From Sclerotinia nivalis (Eukaryota; Ascomycota; Leotiomycetes; Helotiales; Sclerotiniaceae), in assembly GCA_029531795.1 (NCBI GenBank), contig JAPEIS010000007.1, positions 1,984,001 through 2,048,000 of the forward strand: a stretch of 64,000 nucleotides of DNA, given 5' to 3'. The position numbers were made by a program, and so were the translations under genes. Within the stretch, counting starts at the first letter, position 1; the number at the start of each line of letters is the position of its first letter. Shown in pieces: positions 11,610 to 24,823 of this stretch. Below the pieces are notes generated by a model that did no database searches, had not been told where the DNA came from, and saw only the letters and a program-made list of their open reading frames with translations.

Positions 11610-13301
11610 GGTTTGGGTGTGATGCTTTGGGGAGGAGGGAAGGGTGAGTGATGGGGTAGGAGGCTTGGGTGTGGTGCTTTGGGGAGGAGGGAAGAGGGGA
11701 AAGGGAGGAGGGGAAAGGGAAGAGGGAGGGGGGGCAGAGGGAGGAGGTTGTTGAGTGTGCTCAAGTATGATTTGATGATTTTCAACGGTGATGGGAAAAT
11801 AAGGTGATGAGTGATGACAATGAAGAAGAGTAGTAAAGTGTAGAGTAGAGTAGTGTCGTTAGTTTGAATAATGATACAGTTGATACGGTACACAACGCAA
11901 ACCACTAAACAGCCGTCTACACTTAACAAATGTGAGATTTACCAATTTCTCTATTGTATATATTCATATCATTATTTAATTCTATAATTCTTCCATTGAT
12001 ATCCCTTAGACATCTCTATAAATATAATAAATATACATCATAATTTGAAACTAATTAGCTAGTAAGTAGTATTAGATTATAAATCTATAAGATGAATTCG
12101 AATAAGTATATTGGAGTTTATATCTTATTTTTCTTTCTGGATATATATATATAGTAAAGAGTCTAAGATGATATTATGATGTTGTGATGTTTTGATGGAT
12201 TTGATGGATTTGTATAAATAAATCTATTTGAATATGTTTTTATAGTTCGAAAGGGAAATTTCTTGAAGGGTGGATGTGGTGGATATAGTGGTGTATTTAG
12301 ATAGGTGGTTTTATTGAGGGGTTTGGATTATGGGTTGGAGGGGTTGGAGGGGTTGGAGTGGTTGGAGTGGTTGGAGAGATTGGAGAGATTGGAGGGGTTG
12401 GATGGGATGTATGGTTTAAATAGAGGAGGAAGATAAAAAGAAAGAAAAAGGAAAGATGAAAAGAAGAGAGAAGAAAGGAAAGTTTGATTATATTTAGATA
12501 CTTTTATTTATTTATTATATTTGTTGGAAGGGCAATCAAGTATATATTATTGTGTGTAGCTAATATTCTCTAGTCAAACTAGAAGGACTATACCGAAGCC
12601 TAGTACTCATGTGTATCACGTGTTCTAACAATATTAATAAAAGACGAAGTTGAAAATTGTTGATGGATTTGTAAATTGCGATTAGATAGTTGGAGACCAC
12701 TGTTTATTTTCTAAGACTATTATGACACTTTACTAGAAATAATCAATTCTACATTATCTAATGTATTGTCTTATTGATAAAATGATCCTTTCCAAGAAAA
12801 CGGACTTGGACGCTTTAAAAAATTGAACTTCGAATAGTTCTTTAGATGGTCAAAATAATATTATAGAAATTAGTACTGGCGTCTAACCTTCCTAGTAAAA
12901 AGCTCTTGATTCTTCCCTATGACTTTGAACAACGACAAACTATATCGTCCGATACCCTATCAAATTTATGAAATGAACATTTCCCAAAATCTACCTTGAC
13001 AATTTCAAAAACCACGAGGCTGTACAGTCTTAAATGCACAATGAAGACAAATTTTTTCGAGAAAACTAACTTTGTTATTAAAAAAGCTACAAGGCTAAAG
13101 CCTTGTATACTTCAAAAAAACTAACTAAAAGCAGAAAAACGTCTCGATGTATATTATAAAAAGTGACCAATTATAGGCCACAACTCCAGCAAAAAGAGCA
13201 AAGAATTAACGTAATCCAGCAATCGGTACCCAGAGAAATGACCCCACGCCCCCATTAAAGACCACTTAACTCCCTCCATCCCCAGCTCATAATCCACCAA
13301 A
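11610..13301. other. Convergent intergenic region, purine-rich then AT-rich
   Basis: No supported gene. The first 150 bp after the NRAMP stop is strongly G/A-rich (GGGGAGGAGGGAAG motifs). An AT-rich stretch follows, then the 9-bp repeat at 12332-12403, then AT-rich sequence up to the end of the minus-strand gene at 13302. Confidence 0.55.
12332..12403 (+). repeat. 9-bp G-rich tandem repeat, about eight copies
   Basis: Eight consecutive 9-mers of the form GGGTTGGAG, with the first two bases drifting (GG, TG, AG). The repeat is nearly C-free on the plus strand, like other 3' flanks in this window. Confidence 0.85.
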
Positions 13302-14216
13302 TTAGTTGCATCCATTTCCAACCGTCTTCATAGCAGACCATATGATTAACCAAACGAGGAGTCCTACCAGAAGACCTTGGGTCCCATAGATCCACCACCT
13401 GTAGGCGTATAAACGGGGTAATTCCTCTTGCTTCTCCCTGAGGAGGGTGGCAAAGAATAGAATTGAAACCAGGGAAAAAGCAATGAATAAGGCAGTGACG
13501 ATAATAGCGGCTTGCCAGCCACCACAGCTGCTGCCTCGCTTCTCATTGTGATTGGCTCCGACTACATGGCGCTTTAAGGATGCCAAAGACTTGAATACTC
13601 CGTTGGGTGTATTGCGTATCGCAGGGGAAGAAGCTAGAGCCGATGATATAACTGAAAGGGGCACTGTAGCAGAGGCTAGGACTCCAGCAGTACACGGGGT
13701 CAGGAAATCTTGTGCAGCAACATAGCAGAGGCCGGTGGCAATTGACGACGATGGAGTAAAGGCTGTTGTGACGGCTGTTACAGTAGAAAGCTCAGTCGAC
13801 GTGATTGTGGACGTGTGAGAAGCCGTAGAGGTGATGTTGATGGTGATAACAGCGGTGCTTGTGTTCTGAGGGAAGACAGTAGTGGTGACGACGTTGGTGT
13901 AAGATACGTATAAGATCGACGTAGAGTAAAAGGTCGATCTGGCTGATTGTAGCTCGTCAAAAGTAGCAGCAGCAGGTGCAGAGGTAGAAGTAATTGTTTG
14001 GATCATGGAGAATAATTCCGAACCAAACGAGCCAACAATAGTCTTGGTGGTTGTAACAACACCAGTGGTGAGGGAAGAGGGCCCAGCAGTATCTACATAA
14101 GTGTCAATAAACATAGTTTGGAGCATAAAAGACTAGATAAGAGAGGAAGGAAGCTTACCTTGACCAGAAGCCAAGATCATCATGAGGAATAAGAGGAAAA
14201 GCTTATAGAACTCCAT
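13302..14216 (-). CDS. Ser/Thr-rich secretory membrane protein, unknown function
   Basis: I do not recognise this family. Two exons are read: 14216-14159 and 14092-13302 (849 nt, 282 residues), joined by a 66-bp intron with donor GTAAGC. The first exon supplies an N-terminal signal sequence (MEFYKLFLLFLMMILASGQ), which supports this start over a later in-frame ATG in the intron. Next comes a Thr/Ser/Val-rich ectodomain with many TTT, TSTAS and SSS stretches, likely O-glycosylated. A second part carries a basic HVVGANHNEKRG stretch. Two hydrophobic segments follow, one near AAIIVTALFIAFSLVSILFF and one near GLLVGLLVWLIIW, separated by a charged loop (REKQEELPRLYAYRWW). The C-terminus is short. 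This is probably a cell-surface protein. The role is unknown; the gene model is by eye. Confidence 0.7.
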
Positions 14217-17200
14217 ATTGACGTTTCTATGAAAGCTTGATTAGCATATTTATCTTGAAGTGAGAATCTCATCGGAAGGGTAATAAAATACGCAGTTGAA
14301 AAGATCCTGCTCTTGTAGGAGAGGAAAGGAAAGTACTTACAAGACGAAAGATAATTGAAGTTGAGTTATTAAGTTCGAAGAGTGATTCACAAAAAGTTTG
14401 AATATGACTCAAAACGTGTTGTTCAAGGTCGAAATATCGTCAAAAGCAACGCGCGAATTGATTCAAAAGGGCGATCTTTGCTATGGAAGTCTGCAAGATG
14501 GATGTAATTGTTGAGAGAGGGCGTTGAGATGGATTGTACGTAATTCGAACAGTTGGAAGAAGCTTTTACGTAACAACGCGGAGGCTTTGAATTGAGCTTG
14601 TAGGTATTGATTGCAGGCTAGAAGAGGTTGTAATACTGCAAGAGGCAGCGTTGAATTGATGGAAAGAAACGATCTTGAGTAGCAAAATGTCTTTTGGCTT
14701 CAGTAGGTGTTGTAGTTGTTGGATATTAAAAATCTTGTCGGGAAATGAGAATGAAGTTTTCAATAGAGAAGACCAGTCAAAACTTACTATTGTGCTCTTT
14801 TGAGGAATAAGCGAGCGTATCAGAGAGATTTGCCAAATAAATTTCACCGAAAATTGAATTGCCAGCATTGGGCGGGCAGCGAATGGCACGGTCGCCGACA
14901 TACCGACCATTCTCCAGGATAAATATTGATCGCGGTGAATGTGACAAGTAGGACGGAGAAGCAACAGTCTTCCAGGGGATGCGAGTGTGCTGTAGGAGGG
15001 TTATGGTTTGTGCATGCTTACTGGATCTGTGGATAGCTATCTGATGGCTTGTGTATGCGCAAAGCCAATTCGAGGAGCCGTGTATCTCTCTCTGATGGAA
15101 GATGCAAGAGCCTTGACAATGTATCTCAAGAAGTGAGTTCTTAACTTCCATTACACCCTTAATGAACCACTATTAACCTTCTGTCGACCGGGCACGGAAC
15201 AAACCTTCAAGCAGCATAGACGAACCTTTCGCGAGCGACTTTCTCAACCTTGAAGCAGACTTGAGCATACAAGGGCTTTTCAAGGTGCGCAGAAGGCTCT
15301 GGACCCAGGAAACGTATAGGACACCTCCGCATGTAACGAACCTCAAATTCCTTACTCGCAAACCACCCAAACTTGATAACTTTTAGAGATTCGACCTCTG
15401 GATGAGTGCGGTTTAATCCTCTGTCCTTCCCTTGACCTAACAATTGAATATTCAGCTAGATGCAGGTATGAATCCTGGGCATACTACAGTCCTGCTAAGA
15501 CCAAGGCCATTTCTAATGTATGCGTCTAGGTAGTTCGTGCCAACTTCAATGGAATAGCTCAATACAATAGACTATATGCCAAACGACCAACATGTTCTCG
15601 ACTCATATCAAGGCTATGGCATAACCTACCCCACACACCTTTCGCTCCCAAAGCCAGGAACAATATCAGCAACATTAACGAACTAGATCCCGCATATCTT
15701 TGGACTGTTAGGGCCTCTTTAAGGCGGCTTCTACTACCGCCGAGATCGTTATGAACTTGGCCAGAGAGCACCCGGAACAAATTTCTCAATGTACCCTGCC
15801 CCAAGCTGTTATCAGGTCATGGGTTACAGCTCCTCACAAGAGTTTGACGCAGCTTCCAACATCACGTAATAAGAATTCACTACAAATCTCCTGTGGTCTC
15901 TTTTGAACGATCGCCAAATGATGCGTATATGGGCTGGATGTGTGGTGTTAGAAACCAGACAATGGCTTCGTAACCATTTATTACCGGCGGTACCCTTGCA
16001 GAGTGAAAAGGCTGAAGCTTTTGCACCAGTCGAGTGTACCGTGAGCATGGCATATAGAATAGAGCTCAAGAAGAAGGGCATCACAATTCCAAAAGCTATC
16101 TGCACCCTGTCATACACCCACTAGACATCAAAGACTTGCGGGACGAGTCGTGTTTTCTTAATACAACAAATGATAAGACGCTTTGCCCTGGTTCCTTCAG
16201 CCAATGCGCTGAGCTCATGATATGATGGAGACTGACAAGAACGAGAGCTGTTCACAGACACTGTTACTCGAGTGCATACTCTGCACTTGAAGAGTATGAA
16301 TAATAAAAAGGGGATCTGCGCAGGTCAGTGGATGCATTCACTCTATCGGGCTGGTAACTACAACCTCCGCTGTAGCAAATGTGACTCGATGGACCAGATT
16401 TTTGCAAAAGTTCTTTCCAAGTGCTTAGACCAAACTGATATACTCGAAACTTGTAATTTCGAAGGGGTGCAAATACCAAAGTCTTGCATATATGCCATGC
16501 ACAATCTTGTCTCTACCAATATCTGTTTGTTACTGACTTGGACATATGATTTTATGCATGGTATGGTAGAAAACACTTGTCTATCACCATAGATCGAATG
16601 CTCGACCAAGCTCATACTGAAAGATGATTTTAATAATCACTCCATTGGATTTATTTTGATTGGAAGTACTTTTGAAAGCTTGAAAATTTACTTTATGTGG
16701 GAAGTGGTGGCTCGAGCTTATCTCGCCTAGCCCACCAACCATATCCTTGACCTGAAGCCAGATTCAAAAGTCAGAGCTTGATATGAAAGCTCAAGAATAG
16801 CAATCTGCAGATTGGGGGATCAAAGTAAGCTCAGCAAGGCTTTCAAGGAAGAATTCTTTGCTCAACGAGAAGGTGGAAGCTTCTTTGAATGTTAGGCTAA
16901 CTAGCAATTTTCCTTCAAGCACGAAATAGAAAGGAGAACACGAAGTTCTCGAGGTACATGAAGATAGTTGGAACATGTTTGTGATAAATGAAGTGTTGTT
17001 ACCAAAATGGAGGTGATGGGATGGGACCACTGGGACTACAGATGTGGTGTTCTTGATAGGAAAAGGAAGCTGATGGAGAGTGCATTTAAGGATATATGAT
17101 CCAAGATAAAAGCTTTAGTTTGAGCTTATATATCTTGAGGGAAATGACCTGTAATGAATTAAATTTTTGGTGACCCTTTCCAGTGACTCGAAATCCCCAG

Positions 17201-17723
17201 CTCCATCCATCCTCCATCTGTCCTCAATCATGAGATAAAGAATTGCATCACTTTTCTAAGAGGCCTTCACCAGTTTGCTCATATTCATAACACCGCATCA
17301 CATGATCAATGAAACTCCTTCATCATAACCGACAGGTGCATTGTGGTCCAAGCTTCTCCTTCTATTAATGCCAACTTGCTAACTGTAGACGCTGCCGGTT
17401 GAACATCGGAGTAATCCGATAGATATCCTCAACTACAGTATCGAAATACTTCGGTAGAGTACAACCCATTCACATTTCCCTCGCCCGTTACCTTTCCCTC
17501 AATTATTCAAACGATGGCCTGGCCCTATCCTTGAAACACTTGCGTCGTGTAGCTCGTCGAAGTTACAAGAACAAAAATTCACCTCCAAGCTTCCAGGGTG
17601 GCGTACACAAACCTCAAACCTTGCGCCATATCTAGTTTGCCAAACGCACAGCTGCTGGCAAGTCCAACGCAGAATAACAAATAAAACGCCAGGAGATTTT
17701 GCCTACGATAAGGTATAGAGATA
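14217..17723. other. Gene-poor 3.5-kb stretch
   Basis: Only scattered open frames of 60-130 codons are present on both strands, none with family resemblance, signal peptide or plausible splice joining. Base composition in 15.1-16.6 kb is less AT-rich than normal intergenic sequence here, which could mean decayed coding or mobile DNA, but no transposase, reverse transcriptase or terminal repeats were recognised. The last few hundred bases hold the BTB gene promoter. Confidence 0.45.
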
Positions 17724-19249
17724 ATGACCACCAGCTCCGATACTGCGCCCGCAGAAGTGGCAAACTGTATACATGTGGATGGCACAGAACACAAGGTGGT
17801 CGACATAGGAAGTGGCGGAGATGTCATTCTAGAAGTTATGTTTGAAAATACGAAAGCTTGTACAAAGTCGATACCGAGTGAGATGATTCAGAAGCTACGG
17901 ACCTCCAAAACCCCATTTCCCTCGGCACGAGTGTTCTATCGCGTTCGCCTCGATACTTTGAAAAAGCACTCCAAGTACTTCGGACATCTTCTTGGTTCAG
18001 ATGCATTTGAAGAAGGTCGTGCTATATCTGCCAAATTTGCAGAGTTGTCCCTATCTAGCAAAGATCCGTCAAAGCTACCGGCAGAAGAACTCCCCAAGAT
18101 ACAAATAAAAGATGAGGATTATGCAACGAGAACCATCGGGAGGGAAACAGTTTTTCATGACATGCTCAGAATAATTCATGGCATGGATCATTCCAGCAAG
18201 TCTATTACTCTTCTCTACATCGTTATCTTGGTGGTTATGGCAGATAGATATGATTGCATGGCTACGATTGCACGATACATTACAGGCAGATTCTCAAATT
18301 TCCGATACCCACCAACCATCGAAAAAACTATGGAAGAAGTCGTGCGGCAAAAAATCATGATTTTTTACTACACAAATCAAGCATTGCGATTGTCCACAGC
18401 CACAAAGGAACTCATTATTCGAGGTTCATCTCGTTGGTCGATTTACGAGGAGGCGGATTCTAACTTTGTAGCGGCTTGGTGGGATCTGCCAGAAGGTCTA
18501 GAAGGTACGCAACACCTTTTGCAAGTTACTTTTGAGAACATAGCTAATAGTTTGCAGCTGAGCTTTCCTATCGCCGATCTCGCATTATTCTGACGATATC
18601 CTCTCTCCAGACACATTTACTTTCATTATACACGTCTCGAAAACAGCAATGTAAATTAGGTTATGATTCGTCAGCCGCATGCGATTCCTTCCAGCTCGGT
18701 GAAATGGTGAAATTCCTCACGAAGAAAAATCTTCTCTCGCTCATTCCATTCCAAGCGGTCTCTCCAGAAGACCCAGAATTCTTTTGGCCGAAAGCATATG
18801 CTGGTGATGCTGAGCAGCTTATTACCTTGTTACGACAATGCCCAAGTTATCAAATTGATAAGAATCATGGTCATTGTGGTTTACGTAGTAAATTACTCCC
18901 TGCCTTGGACTATATCAAAGAGTGTATGGATGCTGGCATCGGCATCAAGGTCCAATTATGGAAAACAGAGAGATCCACCCAGACTTGGATTCCTAGTCCT
19001 TTGACAAACAATGGCAGCACTAAGAAAGCATTTGTTGTAGGAGGCAAAGCAGTAGGAGAGGAAAGGCAAGGGAAATTCTTCGACTTTAAAAGCTTAAGTA
19101 GAGACGATCTTATGCTTGGTGGCAGATCACTCGGTGTAGATAAAGCAGCGAAGAAGTTGTTTCTGGCGGAGAAGTGGGATTGGATAAGGGAAGTAGAAAC
19201 GGAAAAGGAGAAAGAGATGATGTCAAAGTCTTCGTTCTTTAGATTTTGA
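17724..19249 (+). CDS. BTB/POZ-like domain protein
   Basis: Two exons, 17724-18504 and 18558-19249 (1473 nt, 490 residues), are joined by a 53-bp intron with donor GTACGC, branch-like GCTAAT and acceptor TTGCAG. Joining them restores a single frame through what would otherwise be two separate open frames. Residues about 70-200 resemble the BTB fold of fungal proteins: a strand/helix core (VFYRVRLDTLKKHSKYFGHL), a central DEDY segment, then a helical part (FHDMLRIIHGMD... VVMADRYDCMATIARYI) as seen where BTB proteins read LLRILHG...ADYY. The C-terminal half has a GLRSKLLPALDYIKECMD segment, possibly a degenerate repeat or cysteine pair, and a Lys-rich tail. Such proteins may act as protein-interaction or Cullin-3 adaptor modules, but nothing here proves that. 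Domain call is moderate. Confidence 0.7.
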
Positions 19250-20489
19250 GGATAGCGGAACTACGATCAATAGCTAGACACGCAGAGTGCCAATTCGACC
19301 CGATATCCTTTGTGCTGTATTCCCCCTTTCCTCGGTAGTCCAGGTCGGTTGTGCGGCCCGGAGAATGACATTTAGAAGTGGATCACGCCATCGAAATGGC
19401 CAGATCTGCGAAAACGTTGCCAATATCCGGGGTAAAACTTCATTCAACAAGGAGCTTTAAATCAGTTAGATGCATAATGCCAACAACCTGACCCCAAATT
19501 TACTTTCGAAACACCCGTCCGGTCTCACTGAAAGGCATGGCATCAAATTGATTAGTTGAAGAGCAGAACCTTAAAGGCTCTGGCCCACAAGAGAATAAAT
19601 TAATCAAGCAACCATAATCAGAAACAAACTTTTTGACACCAATACTTGAAGGATTTTTGCCGCCGTCTTGTTTGCCCCTTGAGGATTAGGACATTTTTTT
19701 GTACGTTCCGGAGCAATAACGTGGGCCTCATCAATAGGGCCCTGTAGGCTTTAGAAAAATGTAATAATTTTAGGTTTTTCTCCGCATGGGGACGACTATG
19801 AAAAGAGTGGGATGAGTTGAACTTGAATGAGCGAACTATTGGCACGGAGATTTGAAGGTAATTAGATTTCTATATAGTATGTTTGGAGAATATGCTTACA
19901 AGGTACAACGAACAAATACTCCGTATTACAGAAGGTTATTGATAGAGAAGTTTCATATAGAGAAGCTTGGATATTAAACCCGTTTATTCTCCCCATATTT
20001 AACTCCTTTAGCGACAAACCTTTCACTACGATTCGTTGATGGTCTCTAAACCCCCCTGCATAATCAAAACACCGAGGAATCACACATTAACGACTTTGCT
20101 GACTTATACTCCGTAATTTAGTGAACCGCGTCATAATTACATACCTTTTATCTGTTTACAGAATATGAGCGAAACGCCGGGTCCAGAAAAAGAGAAGAAC
20201 CATGAAATTAAGTACCGATATGGTACGGAACGTTGGCTACCGTTGGAATAAGTTGACACCACTTAAATGAGAACTAAATGAGAACTAAATGAGAGGGAGA
20301 ATGAGGTTAATTAATCGATGAAGTGGACATCGTGAGATTTCATCTCATTCATCTCCGCACTAAATACTTCCTCATTCCTTATTTAAGCTTTCTTTCTCTC
20401 TTTCTTACTTCCTCTTCCTTACCACTCTCACTAAAGTCATTCATTCCATTCGTTCATTTTTTCAGTCGCGCTTTTTTCAATTCTACGCT
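19250..20489. other. Intergenic region, GH5 promoter side
   Basis: No supported gene. The last 150 bp before the GH5 start is C/T-rich (TTTCTTTCTCTCTTTCTTACTTCC), a common feature of strong fungal 5' leaders. Three tandem copies of AATGAGAACTA lie near 20265-20292. Confidence 0.5.
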
Positions 20490-21763
20490 ATGCGTTTCAC
20501 AAACTTCGTTTTGGCCGGTGGCCTTACAGCATCCGCTTTCGCAGCTCCGGTAGCTGTCGTTGATGATGATAGCTGCGCTGCCGATCCAACTTCCTCTGCT
20601 GCTGCTGTTGCCGCCACTTCAATTGCTCCATCAAGCAGCGCCGTTGTTGCCGCCACTTCAATTGCTCCATCGAGCAGCGCCGTTGTTGCCCCAACTTCGG
20701 TTGCTTCACCAAGCAGCGTTGCTGTATCCACCAAGGCTGCTGTCGCTACTCACCCTGCTGCATCATCCGGCAGCACTGCTTCTGGAAAGTTGCGATGGAT
20801 CGGAGCTAGCGAGTCTGGAGCCGAATTTGGACAGGGAAACCTTCCAGGTGTTGTGGGAACCGATTACACCTTCCCAAATACTACCGCTATTCAAACTTTG
20901 ATTGATGGTGGCATGAATATTTTCCGTGTTCCATTCCTCTTTGAGCGTATGGCCCAGGGCACCTTAACCGCTAACCTCGATGCCACTTATCTTGCTAGCT
21001 ACAAGGAAGTTATCGATTACATCACCGCCGCCGGTGCCAGCGCAGTTCTGGACGCTCATAACTATGGACGTTATGATAATAACATTATCACTTCCACCTC
21101 CGACTTTGGCGCCTTCTGGGGCAAGCTAGCCACCGTATTTGCCACAAACGAGAACGTCATCTTTGACTGCAACAATGAGTTCCACGACGAACCTACCGCT
21201 ACTATCTATGCTGAGCTTAACCAAGCATGTGTTACTGCTGTCCGTGGCGCTGGCGCAACCTCCCAATACATCTTTGTTGAGGGTAAGTCCACCTTTAAAC
21301 TTCTCTTAGCCTTTGAATACTAACATGTTACTTAGGAACTTCATACACTGGTGCATGGACCTGGGTTTCATCTGGAAACTCCGTCTCCATGTTGAACATC
21401 ACTGATCCCGAAGACAAGCTTATCTATGAATTCCATCAATACCTCGACTCCGATGGATCTGGAACCTCTGCCACCTGTCAGAGCAGCACCATTGGTGCCG
21501 AGCGCATCGCCGTTGCCACCGCCTGGCTCAAGACCAACAACCTCAGAGGTATCCTCGGAGAAACCGCTGGTGGTGTTAACGCTGACTGCGAATCTGCTAT
21601 CTCTGGTATGTTGGATGCTATGGCTGCCGATAACGAGTACTGGTTGGGTGCTTTGTGGTGGGGTGCTGGTCCATGGTGGGGTGATTACATCTATTCTTTC
21701 GAGCCACCTACCGGTGTTGCTTACCGTCAATACTTTGACACCCTTGTCAGCTACAAAGCATAA
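20490..21763 (+). CDS. Secreted GH5 endo-beta-1,4-glucanase (cellulase)
   Basis: A secreted endoglucanase of glycoside hydrolase family 5, expected to cut cellulose in plant walls. Exons 20490-21282 and 21336-21763 (406 residues) are separated by a 53-bp intron (GTAAGT, CTAAC, TTAG). A signal peptide (MRFTNFVLAGGLTASAFA) is followed by a Ser/Ala/Thr/Val-rich linker of about 80 residues containing three 13-residue repeats. The catalytic domain starts at LRWIGASESGAEFGQGNLPG, typical of the Trichoderma EG2-like subfamily. The acid/base is the Glu of CNNEFHDE (E230) and the nucleophile is the Glu of LGETAGG (E340). GAWTWVSSGN and GALWWGAGPWWGDY line the cleft in this family. There is no N-terminal CBM1 cellulose-binding module ahead of the linker, although the linker remains, which suggests module loss or a surface-attachment role. 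Confidence 0.93.
20607..20723 (+). repeat. 39-bp in-frame tandem repeat, three copies (GH5 linker)
   Basis: Units at 20607-20645, 20646-20684 and 20685-20723 encode VAATSIAPSSSAV-like 13-mers. The first two are nearly identical, the third diverged. They lengthen the Ser/Thr-rich linker of the cellulase and are likely length-variable between strains. Confidence 0.88.
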
Positions 21764-24700
21764 GCGGGTGTTGATTTGAAGTGTGGGTGCAGGTGCAGGT
21801 GCAGGTGTAGAGGAAGAGGTGTGGCCCAGGAAGTGGGCTTTCTGATTCGTCTGTATACATATGTTTTAGCATAGGCCTTTTGGAGGTGTTTGCTTCAAAG
21901 GGGATATTTTAGTGGAAGATCAAAAGAGGGCTAGAGTAAATCTTGATCCGCTTTCAACTTTGACTATCTTGATTCCAACCTCGTGATTTCATGCATTGGT
22001 GCACCTCATATTTCTCCCTTCATGATTATCGCTGTAATATTTCCGAACTCTGACCCTACTGATCTTGCATAAGATTGTAAACTTACGTGGCATTGTGGTT
22101 GACAAGCTTAAGCACCTCTACTTCAAATGATTCAACACATGATAACATTCCAGCCGTAACTTCCATGCTCAAGCGATCGAAGATCCCATAACGACCTAAT
22201 TCTACCACACACAAATGTGTTTGGCTATAACTCATGTGAATTTACCATGTGATAGTTGATTTAACCTTGGATAAATAGCAGGATATCGCATAAAAGGTAG
22301 AAAAACCTCCGAATTCCTCTTCCTCGCCAGCTTTTTTTTTCGGCTTTGGTGGATGAATTAATGGACCAATCAAAGTCTTCAAGTCGGCCGTTATTACCCA
22401 ACTTTTGTTCATGAACAACATCAATCTCCCACACCACATCTCAAACGTTTGTTGAGATACACACTGAAGAGGTGGCAGTTCTTATCATTAAGTGGGAAAG
22501 GAATGGTGTTGAAAAGCTAACTACTGGAAGAGCTATTTATAGTGCTAGTTCAGATAAGGGATTACGTGATCATAAGTGACGACTTCCTGCCTCCACAACA
22601 CGAGTCCACCACGATATTCAAAAGCCCGCGTTATACCTGGAAATCGAACTTTTCGGTTTCTAATATTCTTTTGTCGAGTGATAGATTATGCCACCAAATA
22701 TGGTAATAATGTTCCAGGGAATTTCTAAAGCATCGTTATAAATTCTGAACAATTTTGCGAGGATATATATATGTATATCGATCGAAGCAGCGACTACAAT
22801 TCAGAGATGGAAGCTCCATACCTTCCTGTATTGAACCTCGTTCAAACATTTATGTTTATATTTATATATTACTGCTATTCAATAGAATTCCTCTGGAGAT
22901 GTTATTTCGCTGTCCGTTCACTTGGAGCAGTCTGGCCATGATTTGCCGCGCGAAGATTGCAAAGGAATGGTTTTAGTCGAGCTTTTGTATTATAGGAGAT
23001 GGCACCTGTTACCCGTGAAATAGACTTTGCCGTGTTCTGAGGTCGTAGCAGTATTTTTGCTGCTAATGATCGTGGTATTGAGGTAGTACTTTCGCGCGGC
23101 CTAGAAGCTTCTTGGCCAGGCATAGATGGAAAAAGTTCGCCTTAGACGTCGATGTCCCCTCGTGTTTTTATTGATGTGCCAAACCATTCAATCTGAGTAT
23201 TTTTGTTGTCTTTCCCAGCTAAAATTTCCCACAACATAGTTAGTTTGATATCTTGACTGACGGACTGCCTCAGGATTGCGAATGCATACTGGGAGTGGTA
23301 TACAGATAGTTCTGCTTCATCCACATGCGCATTTACATGCATTGATTGGATTTGGAAGTAAAAAAATTGCCCGCCGGAAAAAGTACCGTTGTTGAGTACC
23401 GCAGTACGGTCAACAGAGACGTTAAATGTGACATAAATACCTTAAAGTCACACGGTTAGCTAGTTGATTTGTTCGATTTTCTCTACGCTTCTATGCGGTG
23501 ATAAGTATGGTACGGCTTGATTTTCAACATCTTAGAGTCTATTTTGATTCATATATATAGCTACATATTCCAGCTGGCTCTATCTCTTTTACAAAACGTT
23601 ACTCCTTCGTTCTACAGCTTGATCATCAAAATCATCCTACAACAAGGTCTTTCACCGATAACTTTCCACACGAAAATCACTCTTTTGTACCATTATCTCT
23701 CACCACGTCCGGGTTCTTCGCAACTCATTTAGATCACAGCATATCAATCAAATCAATACAAACTCTACTTCAACACGCTACGTCGAACCCTATATCGAAC
23801 CGTTTCACTAAACTCGATATCATCGACGTACAAGAAGATCGTCGTGCACATCACGTCCCCAAGATGTAGAGGCTGCTCGTCATGAAGAAGCAATTGCTAT
23901 CCAAATCGCAGCAATTCCCAGTCATCCATTCCTTGTATTTACCCGCAGTAATATTGCTTTGGATATCACACTCGACTTTGCTGCTCTTCAATGGGAATGG
24001 TGGTGAAGAAAATGATTTTTCAGGGTGTGGCACAGATCTCCGGCCATATACAACTGGGGATTTGTTTTTAATTACAATCACCGTGGGGCAAATCTGCAAA
24101 ACTTTCCATTTGATGGGGTGGTTATCAGGGAGTCCATATCCGTTGCGTTTTGCAGAATGTGCATGTCTGCTACATGAAAAGCAATTCATCGAATATCGGG
24201 AAACATAGATCTACCCAGTCTTTTTCTACTCTTTAACTCTCTCAATCTTTCATGTTGTTCCAGATCAGATTTAGTCCTTTCAATATCTAGTCAATTGACC
24301 AGCTACTAATAGGATCATATTTCTTCCACTATTTACGCACAAAACTCGCAGGGTATCGATTCCTTGAATTGAAATTTTAGTATTCATTACTAACTAATTC
24401 TTATATATGGATAGGTAACGAGCATGGGCGGTATTATATACATCTAATTTGTATGGGTACCAAATTTGAGTACTACTTCACCTCCCTGCTTAGAGACAAA
24501 GTATCCGTCATGAACGTGGCCTCGCTACGGCAGATGGAGCGGCCTCGATTTCTACTGGCTCTCTCAGTATGGCAGAGACTATTATTGAAGACAGCATTCG
24601 AACATAAAAGAAGATATGGCCGTTAAGTTCTACAGTAGACATAATCATAATAGTAGTGTTATTATAACATAAATAGTTTGTGAGTATCCACTTCCCTTCA

Positions 24701-24823
24701 TTTTACTTTCAATCAAAATCGAGAGCCCTTCATCACCAAGTCCATCTGCAATTTCGCCCATCTACTTCCAAATTTTTAGACACAGTCTCATTTAAACTAT
24801 ATCACTGTCACATCACTGAAAAA
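21764..24823. other. 3-kb gap between GH5 gene and family-1 cluster
   Basis: No supported gene. A G/T-rich GTGCAG repeat follows the GH5 stop (21789-21808). Around 23863-24170 short frames on the plus strand carry phrases reminiscent of the downstream paralog family (NIALDITLDF; later FVFNYNHRGANLQNF), but they are in different frames with stops between, so only a decayed copy is possible. 24,400-24,680 precedes the first family member and shows no clear promoter motif. Confidence 0.4.

Noticed and set aside
15173..16615. Several 65-106 codon frames on both strands in the gene-poor stretch
   Set aside because: No motif, no consistent splice joining and no strand preference; kept only as an unexplained region.
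23863..24170. Phrases resembling family-1 strands (NIALDITLDF, FVFNYNHRGANLQNF) upstream of copy A
   Set aside because: They lie in different frames with stops between and no start. Similarity is short enough for chance, so no feature is called.
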